Shown: positions 21,511-32,926, numbered from the stretch's first letter. The stretch is 64,000 nt of DNA from Saturnia japonica (GCA_033032175.1 CM065318.1:17794001-17858000), one strand, 5' to 3'. A program made the numbers and translations. Notes: generated from the letters alone by a model not told the origin.

Positions 21511-21859
21511 CGATCGACTGTAGGTGCTCTGTGCTAAGTTAGCCCTGTGCCGTCAAAAATACCAAGTTATTAAATAGAAAACGTTGTTCAAACTGCACCA
21601 TACAAATACTGCTTAATGAGTATTTCGAGTTTCAGCGGAAACCGCCGCCATTTCTGCAGTTATCCGTAAACATATTAGTCGGTTACTGACATCAGACAAT
21701 AATAATGGTCCACAGACCTCTTATGACCAGACTTGGGTTCTCGCTGCATGTGTAAACTGTAAATTAGTGTACCTAAATAACATCTCCATGTGTATTTTTA
21801 ATTACAAGCTTTTTAAATCACTAAATATTTTTTATGCAGTACAGGTATGCGCTCGGCCT

Positions 21860-22165
21860 CGATCTTACCTGATGTTTAATAAAGATAGGCCGATGATATA
21901 TCGCGCTTACCTATTACATGCCTATTCACTCTCGCTTGAAGACTTCCAAGTTATAAGTGAACGGGAAAACAGACGACAGGAGTTAATTCCACACCTTTGC
22001 CGTTCGCATAATGAACGACGAAGCATAACACTTCGTGCGAATCAGGGGAATTTCCACGGCATAAAGGTGGAAACCCTCACGCAGTCTAGTTGTCCTATGG
22101 TGAAACGGATTGGGCGGAATTAAATCGTGCAATTTCTGTGCACCCTCTCTAAAGTGTAACCTGTA
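21860..22165 (-). pseudogene. LINE C-terminal remnant, lineage 3
   Basis: A minus-strand frame (22,210-21,983) reads KLHDLIPPNPFHHRTTRLRE, then GFHLYAVEIPLIRTKCYASS, FIMRTAKVWN and, after a stop, VFPFTYNLEVFKRE. This pattern (HHR..R...G.H...v.....T.r...SF..RT..LWN.LP..VFP..YN...FK..VN) is the end of a reverse-transcriptase LINE ORF2. One in-frame stop and at least one frameshift are present. Everything upstream of the last 90 or so residues is absent. The clade is not certain. Confidence 0.65.
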
Positions 22166-22468
22166 AAAAACTGAGAAAATACTGAATATGGTATGAGTCA
22201 AATTTTGCAACTGAATTTTTAACCACTTTCTATTAAACTTTTCAGTTAAAATTTGGAATACTTATGTAACTTCGAAGACAATGAGCTGATCTGATTATGT
22301 ACTCGGATGCTAGCCTTAACGACACAACAAAAAATAATATCATATTTGTTTTCAGGTTTGTTACATTCGTCTCGATAAGTATTGTTGTCCTAGGTCGTAA
22401 TCAGGTTTTGTAAAAATTGTTTAGATTAAAAATGTGTCAAGATTAACTTATTTTCATACGGCTGTTTA

Positions 22469-22639
22469 CAATAATCTATCTAACCACTATTTTTGGTTCT
22501 GACGATAGACAGATATATATTTTGGTAAGCTTTTGCGTTTCAATAACGTATCTTCGGATAGCTAGTTCATACAAAAGCTTACCAACATACTTATCTTTCT
22601 ACCGTCGGTAGTAAAAATATTGGTTAGATAGATTATTGA
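22469..22639. mobile_element. Foldback MITE-like element (171 bp)
   Basis: The ends CAATAATCTATCTAACCA (22,469) and TGGTTAGATAGATTATTG (to 22,639) are perfect 18-bp reverse complements. Pairing then continues inward with mismatches through GACGATAGA / TCTACCGTC and ends with GGTAAGCTTTTG / CAAAAGCTTACC. Each arm is about 68 nt, leaving a loop near 35 nt. No clear target duplication is seen. Non-coding. Confidence 0.7.
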
Positions 22640-22947
22640 AAACGGCTGATAGACGTAGTCCAAGCAGAGATGGGTATTTGAAATGTGTTATATGTAAAAA
22701 AATATTATGTTCAAACATATGTATCAACAGCCTATAACAATCATTCTTTACAGGTTGAATAACAAAATGACCTGAACAGATTTTAAATGCCGAAGTGGAC
22801 CAAGGTGGTAACACACTAAGCCTAACGGGGGAATTGGCTCTCAAAAGTGCAGCTGCCGGAGAACACCCATAGGTACTTGGCGACAGATTTTCAAGTGGAG
22901 GGTGGTAGGTAGCCTAGCATTATAAAATATCTTACCAGCAAGCTATG

Positions 22948-23051
22948 ATTTCATCACGATGTTTTCCTTCACATAAAGCTCAGACATTGCAGGAATTCGA
23001 ACTCACTTCGATCAATGCAGTATCTGTACAAGTAACCACTGAGTCACCATA
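22948..23051 (-). repeat. tRNA-derived SINE C
   Basis: The minus strand reads GGTGACTCAGTGGTTA (A-box-like) and, about 35 nt later, GAGTTCGAATTCC (B-box-like), then GTGAAGGAAAACATCGTGATG. The A-to-B spacing fits an RNA polymerase III type 2 promoter. It lies immediately upstream of the Jockey-type LINE. Fragments occur at 2,068, 10,093 (minus core GTGAAGGAAAACAT in the plus sense) and 15,385. Confidence 0.6.
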
Positions 23052-23135
23052 ATACGATTATATAAATATGAAGTAGGCACCTATAATCACTAAACAGCGA
23101 TTTATTCTGTAAAAAATATATACAACATACATACC

Positions 23136-23423
23136 ATGACGCCTGTTCCGACACCTCAATTCAAAAAGCCTCGAGCAATCCAAACAGAACAAACAATCAG
23201 GGAAAATCACACAAGTACTGAGATAGGGAACTCATACGCATCAGGTGTTAAAAATGCCACAAAACCACACACTAATAATAATCATACAAACATCCAACTA
23301 AATCTGGCGGACACACTTCGGACCTTCCAAGAATCAATACAAGCACTAATGAACCAAATGATAACGATGACCCAAATGCTGGTACAGCTCATGTCAAAAT
23401 TGCCATTACATTCACTGCATTAA
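23136..23423 (+). pseudogene. Jockey-type ORF1 (gag-like) C-terminal end
   Basis: A 95-codon frame rich in Asn, Thr and Gln. SYASGVK near residue 34 is followed by an amphipathic stretch of QESIQALMNQMITMTQMLVQ and a short LMSKLP end. That layout (SYA..VK, then a Gln/Met-rich coiled end) is typical of the C-terminus of ORF1 proteins in lepidopteran Jockey-like elements, which bind the element RNA. The zinc knuckles expected further upstream are missing, so the element is 5'-truncated; the Met start shown is only the first in the remnant. The ORF1 stop overlaps the ORF2 reading frame. Confidence 0.65.
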
Positions 23424-26085
23424 AACTATGTGTATGGAATGCTAATGGCCTGTCCAACCACTCTAATGAGTTAAAATTTTTCGTCAAATTAAATAAGGTT
23501 GACATTATGTTAATCTCTGAAACTCACTTCATGTTTAAGAGTTTTTTTAAAGTTCCAAACTACACATTGTACCATACTATGCATCCAGATGGCAAAGCAC
23601 ATGGAGGATCAGCTGTCTTAATCAAAAGCAACATTAAGCATTATCAGTCTAAATCATACTGTGAGGATTTCATTCAGGCGACAAATGTGGTAGTATGTGA
23701 TTGGACAAGCAATATTACAGTATCAGCGCTTTACTGCCCACCGAAGCACAACATTAAAGAGGAGCAGTTTAATGACTTTTTCAAAACATTAGGAAGTTGT
23801 TTCTTAGCCGCAGGCGACTACAACGCCAAACATATATTTTGGGGCTCCAGACTCATCCTGCCTAGAGGCCGCGAACTTCTTAAATGTGTGCAGGCAATGT
23901 CTATGAATATTATCTCAACAGGTCAACCTACATACTTGCCCTCTGATAAAGGTAAAATACCTGACGTTATTGACTTTTGTATCACCAAGGGAATAGCAAA
24001 AAACTACATATCCTGCTGCAGTTGTTGGGATTTATCATCGGACCACTCTCCTATCTTAGTAGAAATCAAGACTGAGATAAAGGCAACTATTAAAAAATGC
24101 ACACTGCATAACAAAAGGACTAACTGGTTCCTTTTTAAAATCCTTATAGACAATGCATTTGCTGTACCCATACGTCTCCAAACAGATAATGACCTCATAA
24201 ATGCTGTTGAATTTTTCAATAGCAACATTCAAAATGCTGCATGGAATTCGACTCCGATTAGCCAGAACAAATCTGTTGAAAAACTGTTACCAGCTAATAT
24301 TCTGAATAAAATCGATAAGAAAAGAGCAATCCGTAAACTATGGCAGCAGAACAGATGCCCCGAAATAAAAAAACGCTTAAACCATAAGGTAAGAGAGCTT
24401 AAGCAAATTCTCGAAAGGGATCGAAACTCAGGAATACAGGCATATCCTGAAAGTCTTGATGCAACGGCAGCTACAGACTTATTCCCTGTGGAAAGCTACA
24501 AGAAAAATTAAACGACCCATATCAACTGCCCCGCCTATAAGAAAAACAGACAACAGGTGGGCACGCAGCGACCAAGATAAAGCTAATACGTTCTCAGAAC
24601 ATCTCACCAATGTTTTCCAGCCCCACCCTTATGAAGATTTACCGGAACACGAGGCAAACATCATCAAATTCCTAAACTCCCCGGATCTGGATGAAATTTC
24701 ACCCAAAAAATTCACAAAGTAAGAGGTCAAAAAAGTAATACAAAAGTCCAAGCCTAAGAAATCACCAAGTTATGATCTCATAACCAATAAAGTCTTGCAA
24801 GAATTACCTGACTCTGGGTTGAACCTACTAACAGCAATTTACAATCCAATCACCAAACTTCAATTTTTTCCACCCCAGTGGAAGGCTGCACAAATAATTA
24901 TGCTACTGAAATCGAATAAAAACCAGAAGACCCAAAATCCTATAGGCCGATTAGCTTATTGCCCATACCAGCAAAAATATACGAATCCCTAGTATCTCTA
25001 CGAATATCACCAGTTATAGAACAGCAAAAGATTATACCTGAACATCAATTTGAATTTCGTTGCCAACACGCCACCATTGACCAGATTCATAGGCTAGTAA
25101 ATGAAATAGACAAGTCTTTTGAAACCAAAAAGTACTGCACTAGTGCGTTTCTGGACATATCACAGGCGTTCGATAGAGTGTGGCATGAAGGCCTACAATT
25201 TAAAGTTAAAACCTTGCTACCCAACTACATCTACAAAATTCTGAAGTCTTTTATAGAAAACAGATTTTTTGTAGTCTCAAACGAGGAGGCAATCTCTGGC
25301 CTCTGTCATATCAACACAGGTGTTCCACAGGGTAGTGTACTAGGACCAATATTCTACCTGATCTATACGTCTGATCTACCTACTTCCGATTGTATTACTA
25401 CTGGAACATTTGCTGATGATACTGCGATTTTAGCATCTTACGAGGATCCATCAGTGGCGGCGGAAATGCTGCAAAAAGGACTAAATGACATCTCAACGTG
25501 GTTAACAAAATGAAGAATCAAGGCCAAGAAAAAGGTATCTAAGGTAGAAAAGGCATCTGCCCACCAGTAAAGCTTAACAACCTAGAATTCCCACAAACAG
25601 ACCAAGTAAGATACCTAGGTTTACACCTGGACAAGCGACTCACCTGGCAAAAGCATATAATGACCAAACGCAAATAACTAGGTCTACAAATGAGGAAACT
25701 CTTTTGGCTAATTGGCCACCGGTCACACCTGTCACTGAGAAGTAAACTCCTTATGTACAAAGCAATACTGAAACCTATCTGGACCTATGGGACCCAATTA
25801 TGAGGAACAGCCTGCCACTCCAATATTGAAATTCTGCAAAGATTCCAAAATAAAATGCTGAGGATGATAACCAATGCCCCTTGGTTTGTTACAAATTAAC
25901 AACTGCATCATGACCTACAAATGAAAACCGTTCATCAGGAAATCTTGCATCATATAAAAACCTACAAGGAAAGAATAACAAACCATCCAAACAGCTTGGA
26001 AAGAAACTTAATGGAGGAAAAACAAACAACTCGCAGACTAAAACGGAAAATGCCCCAGGACATACTTACATTCCAATAAATTAAA
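23380..26085 (+). pseudogene. Jockey-type ORF2: endonuclease plus reverse transcriptase, broken
   Basis: The ORF2 frame begins in the ORF1 overlap and reads LKLCVWNANGL, then (from Met at 23,507) LISETH at residues 2-7, GDYNAKH at 103-109, DVIDF at 153-157 and SDHSPI at 178-183. These are all the key sites of the apurinic-like endonuclease that nicks target DNA. The frame shifts near 24,470, stops at 24,720-24,722, and shifts again near 24,950. The reverse transcriptase follows (24,959-25,513): FLDISQAFD, GVPQGSVLGP and FADD, with the catalytic Asp pair present. After a stop at 25,511 and another shift, the thumb region (VRYLGLHLDKRLTW, LWLIG-like block, TYGTQL) continues with further stops to about 26,085. 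The catalytic residues survive but the chain is interrupted. Confidence 0.85.
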
Positions 26086-26195
26086 GTAGGATGCGACATA
26101 GGTCGCTTACCGAGCATGCCAATTGAAACTCCGACCAACTTACTATTTATTGTCCCAGAAAGGTGACAGATTGTAGTACATAGAAAACAGAAAAA

Positions 26196-26420
26196 AAAAT
26201 CACCCCTGTATCCCCGAAGGGTTAGGCAGAGGTGTAGTAATGTACATCCACAGTTCGCCGGGTATGTTTTTAAGTCCCATGTAATAGGGGGCGAGCTTAT
26301 TTACACAAACCCAAATTTCGAGCTGCTACTGAGAATTTCATAGAAAAACCTTGAAAAACTTAGAAAAACTTTGCTCGACCTGGGAATGGAACCCAGGACC
26401 TCGAGCATAGCAGTTACACT
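26196..26420 (-). repeat. SINE A, most complete copy
   Basis: Read on the minus strand: a tRNA-like head with GTCCTGGGTTCCATTCCCAGG (B-box-like, one mismatch), then CTCAGTAGCAGCTCGAAATT, CCCATGTAATAGG in complement, CGGCGAACTGTGGATG, and the tail CCTCTGCCTAACCCTTCGGGGATACAGGGGTGAT plus T-run. Its tail abuts the A-rich 3' end of the Jockey element in opposite orientation. Confidence 0.65.
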
Positions 26421-26855
26421 TATTTCTATTATTTTGTTTTAATTAAACAATATAACATATTGTTCTTCAGTGATATGAGTGATCGCAATATTACATGCAT
26501 ATATGTATAATAATTCATGTCTAATCATGAGTGGTCTGTATAATGAACAAACAAAAATTCTTTGACGTGAGTCTCCCAAGGTTTATGTCAAATGTATTTA
26601 TGATATAATATAACGTTTGTGTGTGAATAAGAAAGATGCGCCTTCAAAGAAATATTATTGTCCTTTGATGTAATTAGTACTGAAGCCGAAAGTTTAATGG
26701 CACGTTTTGAGTACATTGACATTTGACGAACTTCTGCGTTGACATCCAAATGATTTATACATGGTGTTATAATAAATTCTTCTTGATGAATATATCGCGT
26801 ACTAAATTATGTGTTTAGAATAAATCATACTGTTTGATTTAACAAATAAAATGAA
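26421..26855. other. Unassigned sequence
   Basis: AT-rich, with no coding region or repeat recognised. Confidence 0.25.
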
Positions 26856-27175
26856 CTAGCGGTCGCCCAATGATCGAAATTCGACCAGCGACTTTTTAAT
26901 CATAGACTATTTTCTGTTTGACATTTGCAGTATGAACCTAAACAATGAGTATTATTTCAATTGCTGTCACTTTTCAATAAGTGACAATGTCAATATTTTG
27001 AGGAGTCTAAGTTCAATTTAAATTAATATATTAGTAACAGTAATTTGAGATAAATTTTAATTTTCTGCACTCCTTCTCCATATAAACTTTAACCATGGCA
27101 AATCTCACAGTCTTACGTGCACACAATACGCTTAAAAAGAGGTACAAAGTTTTTCCTTTACGTATTAGTATAATT
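26856..27175 (-). mobile_element. Helitron-like family A copy
   Basis: The left end ACTAGCGGTCGCCCAATGATCG holds the complement of GACCGCTAG(T). The hairpin bases GGTCGCCC / TTCGACC can pair. The right part holds CTCCTTCTCCATATAAACTTTAACC and CGTGCACACAATACGC. It lacks about 30 bp near 27,015 relative to the other copies. Non-coding. Confidence 0.7.
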
Positions 27176-27244
27176 ATTACGGAATCAGACAATTACTTTA
27201 ACCTTTTTTGTATGAATTAGCTAACAGGCATGCAGTCCACCTTC

Positions 27245-27400
27245 TTTTTATAATACATCGGCAAATTGACTATACTGTCCCTGAAGGTAACCACAGTACA
27301 ATCAAAACACAACGGCGACCACCGAAAGATGTCAAGCCTATCGGCGGTTACCTCTGTCATACCGGTCTTTAACTGTACAAAGTATTCCACCAAAGCGGTG
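27245..27400 (+). repeat. Repeat F copy 2
   Basis: CGGCAAATTGACTATACTGTCC, ACCACAGTACAATCAAAACACAACGGCGACCACCGAAAGATGTCAA and CGGCGGTTACCTCTGTCATACC align with 20,725-20,880. Confidence 0.5.
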
Positions 27401-27477
27401 CGAAGAGCTTAGATGTAATTATACATCGGGAGTGTCATCTCCACTACATCTCGGAAACTTAGAATTCTAAACAGGGT

Positions 27478-27890
27478 GTGACGGTTTCTCATGTCCGGTC
27501 AGCTGTATCTTCTTTACAAGGCACGAGTTCGTCTGTATATGGAATACTGTTTGCATCTCTGATAAATTCGCAAAATACCTATATTGTATACGTTCGGAAA
27601 AATGAAGATAATTTTGAACTTTTAATTAACATGCACAATTTAAACACTGGAAATAAATATAAAATATTCATTCCGTCTTTTCGACTTAGTAAGACAAATA
27701 AAAGTTTTTTATGTATTTGTGTTAGGTTCTATAATAAACTTCATAAGCACATTAGCGATTTGCCGGATAATAAGTTCATTAATCATGTTAAGCTGGTTTT
27801 ACTGTCGAAGGGGCTGGCTGGATAGGGTGGCTGCTTACGTGAATGATGTGATTACCTCACTGTACATCTACTGATAATGATAATAACTGT
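27478..27890 (+). pseudogene. LINE C-terminal remnant, lineage 1, best-preserved protein
   Basis: A 115-codon open frame (27,478-27,825) reads FASLINSQNTYIVYVRKNED, then NTGNKYKIFIPSFRLSKTNK, CVRFYNKLHKHISDLPDNKF and HVKLVLLSKGL. It matches the lineage 1 LINE terminus seen at 1,165, 12,300 and 29,440. The expected YYSVDDYVND end is replaced by AG-stop, although AYVNDV can still be read in the next frame. The frame probably starts inside the element. No reverse transcriptase is included. Confidence 0.65.
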
Positions 27891-27899
27891 ATATAATTA

Positions 27900-28390
27900 A
27901 ATACTGTTTTTATTTTTTAAATTGTTTTTATTTTTATTTTGACCTAACCACGATCCTACGTTCATCTTACTGCCATACCTACTTCATCCTATAAATGTTC
28001 TACAATTACCGCTCTATGCTCTGCTAAAAGTGCGGTTTCAATTACATTTTTGTTTTCGATTAATGCACACAATGCACTATTTACTTTGTTACTGGCAGCG
28101 ACTCACCTTTCTCTATCAACGTTCATTTTTTATAAAGAAAATCCACAAAACATTCGATCTATACAATCTCTCATTCGTTTATTTTATCTTCTCTATCTTT
28201 GTTCATTTCTTTTTAATGGCAACTATGTTCATCCACGGTTCTGCCAATATCACGTAAATATAATATTTTTCCAATATTCATTCTTGTAATCTTCAAACAT
28301 AACTCCAACAAGACGGCTCCCTTATAAAAATATTCAGTGAGATTTAATTGCCTCTCAAATTGCATGTTGTTTTTTTATTTGTTAGCACAC
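27900..28390. other. Unassigned sequence
   Basis: Two overlapping 75-79-codon plus frames (28,030-28,289) are T-rich and hydrophobic and match nothing known to me. Probably non-coding. Confidence 0.25.
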
Positions 28391-28392
28391 TA

Positions 28393-28625
28393 ACTGTCCC
28401 CAACGGTTTCACCTGTTAAATTTCATCCGTCTACCACCGCGCCACTAACATAACTGTGTCTTATCATTATTTTTCATTATCTCTTAAATTATAAATTCAA
28501 ATAACATGCTATAAAGTGCAAAATTTTACTTCATAAAATTGTTTTTATGATGAAGTAACTGTTCGTAAGAATTAATATAAAAACCCTAAAGATAGTGGTC
28601 ATAAATAACTTTTTAATCTATATTG
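28393..28625 (-). mobile_element. Helitron-like family B fragment
   Basis: CACTAACTGTCCCCAACGGTTTCACC is a diverged CTAGCTGTGCCC 3' end. ATTATTTTTCATTATCTCTTAAATTATA, TTTTATGATGAAGTAACTGTTCGTAAG and GTGGTCATAAAT match 58,956-59,573. The 5' half is lost. Confidence 0.6.
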
Positions 28626-28934
28626 TAATTATATATTATATATTAACTCTATATTATGTAATTTTGAAGATATTTTACGTGATTTAGTTGGTTATTGTAC
28701 ATACCTGAAGTGAATTATAAATAATAGGTCGTTACATATTAAACTATCGTTTTATATGTATAAAGTAAAAATCCATAAGATCGCAACGTATTTAATCGCA
28801 AATTGAAGTGAAAAATATTCGTAGTTTGTTATTATTTATAATCCATGTAACTTGTACATACAACTTGTACATTATATTGTTAATAATCATACAAAGTCAT
28901 GTAAAATGCATTCAAATAACATAAGTTTAAATGA

Positions 28935-29600
28935 ATTCATAATCAAAAATATTTGATTCAATTTAAGCCCTAAGAAGGCATTTATGAACGCCAAAACGCT
29001 ACTACCGGTTCGGAAAATATCCCAGACATCGAGATGAACTGGTAAGAAACTCGACCGAGCTTCTGAAATGTTTTTAAATTGTGTTTTAAAGTATTTTTAT
29101 ACTGTTTACAGTAATTATCATTTTCAATGGATTTACAGAGAGGGAATCACAGTCATCATGGTCATAAATGTTACGATCCACCCTCTATTTGTTATTAAAT
29201 ATGTATTTTTTATCGAATTTTTGATATAAATTCCTTATAAATAAATAAAGTACGCTTTTTATATTAGCTAAGCAGTAATGGTAAAATTACACTGAAAATA
29301 TAAATGAAAAACAGCCCACTTTTAACAAATACAACACATGTAGTTCTTCAAATACATTAATTACATTTACGTGAAGAATATCGCAACAACTAGTTCTTAA
29401 TACTAAGAGAAATGTAGAAGAAAGAAGAAGAAAATATTTTGTAACCTTTTGACAATAACACTTGCTTAACATGATTCTTGAACTTATTATCCGGCAAATC
29501 GATAATGTGCTTAGGAAGTTTATTATACAACCTAACACAATTACCTAAAAATATTTATTTGTCTTAGCAAGTGTAAAAGGTTGAATGATTATTTATATTT
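28935..29600 (-). pseudogene. LINE lineage 1 terminus with its 3' tail
   Basis: On the minus strand from 29,600 the reading gives TLAKTNKYF, CVRLYNKLPKHIIDLPDNKF and HVKQVLLSKGY. The 3' UTR follows, with CATCGAGATGAACTGG in complement, TAGTAGCGTTTTGGCGTT and an ATTGAATC-type end near 28,940. This copy ties the C-terminal coding block to the TTTTGA-tail family. The block is broken by frameshift after the conserved Tyr. Confidence 0.65.
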
Positions 29601-29620
29601 ATTTCTAGTGTTCAAATTGT

Positions 29621-30883
29621 CATTAAGAATTACTAAATTATCAAAATTTTTTAACATACATTATATAATCCAATATGTATTGGAGGGCAAAGTTAAAATA
29701 AAATAAAAACCACTATGAAAGATCCAGGTCCTGCCACGTAACTTGTGTACGTAACATTCATCACGCTCCCCCTTGTGATAGAGACAGCAAGGTCGGCAGA
29801 ATGAACCGAAACGAATTCGAGATATAAAATAATAGCCATTTAACAACGATTTCCCGTAGCAATAAACAGCTCATAAATTCAATTAAATAAATGCAAAAAT
29901 TGATTTATCTCCCGTAGTGCGGTCAGGCTGGCTAAATAAAATCTCATAGCCACCGACTGAAATCGGCAGAATGCCAAAAATCCTACGCTGGGTACAAAAA
30001 AAAAATAGAGCCATTCGTAATTTTAATGGGTAGAAATAATAAGCCCCGGCAATATATCAAGGGGGTAAAGCGGCGGCTGTATTTGATTTTTCGTATGTTT
30101 TGGCTTTTGAATCTGTGCGCCATTGCCAAAAGTTTGCGAAAGATTTAATATTGAAGACGATTTTGATTTATGGCGAAGTTTTTTCGACACAGTGTTTCGT
30201 TTACTGTATTTCTTCCCTAATCTTAAATAGTTAGTGCAGCCTATAGAGCTATGTACAATAAACCTTAAAAATACCGTAGTAATGAGACCAGTCATAATAG
30301 GTTTTTACTACTGAGAAATGTCTTGAGTGCTAGTGTTTGTTGCCAACAACATCCTTCGCTGTGGAATACGATAGCGCGAAGAAAATCGCAGGCACAAAAT
30401 AATTCTTAATACAATCAGAAAAGTAGAACATTATTAGGAGTTATTATACTAATGTGTGTGTACACAGGCGCGTATTGCCAACAAAACCCTTCGCAGCGGA
30501 ACACGGTAGCGCGAATACTGTTCCTTTGCGGGAGAAGCAAGCACGGCGTTGATACATCTTAATGATTTTAAACAAAGCACAGTTGAGCTTTCCGCAACCT
30601 ACCTGCTATTTTTTTATATATCTATATATTTTTAATACATTCGATTTTAACCAGTTCTCGATAAAGAGCGGTTAATGTGTTTCTAAGCTCCGAAATTGAA
30701 GATTCTCTGCACGTTGTAGTAGACAAGTTAAAACGTTTTTTTAATTATTTTATTAATAACGTGTAAATTAACATTAGCGTAAAGTATGACCGCAATGTAT
30801 TTGCTTATCTGACTCACTGTAATCGACATTCAAGCTGAAAATGTGTTGACAAAAAATGAAACTATTTGTTTGCCACATCCACA
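29621..30883. other. Unassigned, with an internal repeated segment
   Basis: Two diverged direct copies occur at 30,338-30,380 and 30,476-30,520 (core GCCAACAA, CCTTCGC, CGGTAGCGCGAA). Another block, 30,376-30,460 (CAGAAAAGTAGAACATTATTAGGAG, AATGTGTGTGTACA), recurs at 31,778-31,860 beside the duplication breakpoint. 29,880-30,240 contains unique GC-richer text (AAGGGGGTAAAGCGGCGGCTG). No gene is recognised. Confidence 0.35.
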
Positions 30884-31482
30884 TCTATACAATTAATAAA
30901 ATTGAAGTGTCTGTTTGTAATGTCAAAATAAAAGCTTTTTACTATATGGATATGAGAGTAAATACAATACCCATAACAAAAAAAAAATTGTCTGTCTGTC
31001 TATGTTCCGGGTAATCTCCGAAATTGTTAATCTGATTTTGACGGCACATTTACTGGTAGATAGCTGATGTTATAAGGAGTAACTTATGTTGATTTTATTT
31101 TAGAAAAATAATTAGGGTTCCGCACAAAAAAAAAACTTGTCATGGTAAATGAATTCGGGCGCTTAAATAACTTATGCTGAGTAAACCATAAGAGATATAT
31201 GGAATTACTGTACTACATAATTGTACATCTAAAAATACCTACAAAAAGTTAGCGAGTGCATTTATATCTATTTTCTAAGGATAATCCACAATAAGCGGGA
31301 GTGGGAGTAGCACGATTCGCGCGTATGCCCAATCGACGGCATTCTGTAGTCCATGTTTAGCACACAGATAGCTTATAAACACAGAATACTTTTTATTGTA
31401 GTAATGACTGAATGAATAACTCGACGACTCTTATTATTTTTGTTTTTGACATCGACACAGGCGAAATCGCGGTTACAACTAG
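30884..31482 (+). mobile_element. Helitron-like family C copy with internal insert (599 bp)
   Basis: TCTATACAATTAATAAAATTG follows A at the left and GTTACAACTAG precedes T at the right. It matches 16,366-16,891 except for about 95 extra bases (31,358-31,455) between TGTAGTCCA and the final CAGGCGAAATCGCGG. Non-coding. Confidence 0.7.
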
Positions 31483-31484
31483 TA

Positions 31485-31690
31485 TCTATATATATAAAAA
31501 TAGAAATAGATAAAGTTTTTCTTAAGCTCATATGAGGGTACATTTGCAAAAGTAACCAAAACCCAAACAAAAGTTTAAAAATTTTTCTCAGGACTCATCT
31601 CCGAAACGGCTAAATCAATTTTGATAGGACTTTCAATAGCAGGTAGAGGGCTTTTCAAAGAGTAATTTTCGATAGGGGCAAAGTAGTTAT
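31485..31690 (+). mobile_element. Second Helitron-like start directly behind the first
   Basis: TCTATATATATAAAAATAG begins two bases after the preceding element's CTAG. CATCTCCGAAACGGCTAAATCAATTTTGATAGGACTTTC is a phrase shared by this broad class. No CTAG end is found, so it is truncated. Confidence 0.5.
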
Positions 31691-32563
31691 GTTAAAATTA
31701 CAATTAAAAAAGGTAATCAACAGTACACTTTTAACAAAGACAAGACATGAAGTTCTCCTGGATCATCATACTTGCGTGAAGAAAATTTTGGGCACAAACT
31801 ACTTCTTCATAGAAACAGAAAAGTAGAAAATTATTAGGAGGTATTGTACAAATGTGTGTACCACTAACATGACATAATTACGAACTTTTCTGTAATGAAG
31901 GCTGCAGCCAATTTCAGAAATTCCTATATATATCATTATACACGTACCTTATAATCAATGTAGTGCATATATAGTCATAATTAAGACATACAAGACCTTG
32001 TTTATACAGTTTTTAATATATCTCTATCTGTACAAACAAACAACAAACCATTTAATTCTCCTACCAATGATATTACCTTTAGGCCTGTAATTTTTCAATT
32101 TCCCCATTTCCTTTTCCTTCACTTTCAATAATTAATTACCATCGTGCCCTGGTAAAAAACTAGACAAGCTAGCTTTCGCTCGAGTCATTATTTTTTTCTT
32201 TGAAATATTATATAGTCCATGAAATTGCTTTACTTATGTTTAACATAAAAGCTGCTTGTATTTTACTTCGAAACTTTTAAAGTAGCAACGGGCGATTATG
32301 AGATATTTTCAAGTAATCATTCGATTATGAAGATATCTCCAGATACCTAGATTATAACCAATACTAATTACTAATGTTAGGTTAGTGATATTAGTTGTTA
32401 CTAATTTGACAGGATTAGTAACTATAACGGCCGAACGAGACTTTTTTTTAAGCTATCCGGTAGGTATACGTGTTCTTAAGAACTTCGTTTACGACTGAAC
32501 GAACGACCTTTTTTTAGCTTACCAATCAAAATTAGTAATCTCTAATTTAAAGATCTATTATTA

Positions 32564-32926
32564 CTAGCGATCGCTCTAAGCTCGAAATTCGACCAGTGAC
32601 TATTTGATCATAGACTATTTTCTGTTTGACATTTGCAGTATTCATGAACCTAAACAATGAGTATTATCTACATCACTTGCTGTCACTTTTCGTTAAGTAA
32701 CAATGTCAATATTTTGGGGGATCTACGTTCAATGGCATTTGTCGGGGTAGGATTCGCAGTATTAGTTTACTTAATTTAATTTATTAGTAACAGATATTAT
32801 AGATAAATTTTAGCTTTCTGCACTCCTTCCCCATATAAACTTTAACTATGCTAAATCTCACAGTCTTCCGTGCGCGCAATACGCTTAAAAAGGTACCGAA
32901 AGCTTTTGCTTCACGTATTAATATAT
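32564..32926 (-). mobile_element. Helitron-like family A copy in unit 1, 5' end cut by LINE
   Basis: The counterpart of 36,159-36,522. CTAGCGATCGCTCTAAGCTCG replaces the usual CTAGCGGTCGCCC. It ends at CGTATTAATATAT, where the LINE tail begins. The last bases (AGA in unit 2) are lost or displaced. Confidence 0.7.

Larger units (their letters stand above)
23100..26195 (+). mobile_element. Jockey-clade LINE, 5'-truncated and decayed
   Basis: About 3.1 kb of one non-LTR retrotransposon in one orientation: end of ORF1, then ORF2 with endonuclease and reverse transcriptase, then a short A-rich tail (about 26,175-26,198). At least three frameshifts and five or more in-frame stops break ORF2, so it is immobile. 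Several stops look like single transitions (TGG to TGA, CAA or CAG to TAA or TAG). It sits between SINE C (22,948-23,051) and SINE A (26,196-26,420). Confidence 0.85.

Noticed and set aside
21767..22123. 118-codon plus-strand frame as a gene
   Set aside because: The minus strand of the same DNA reads a recognisable LINE C-terminus; the plus frame is its shadow.
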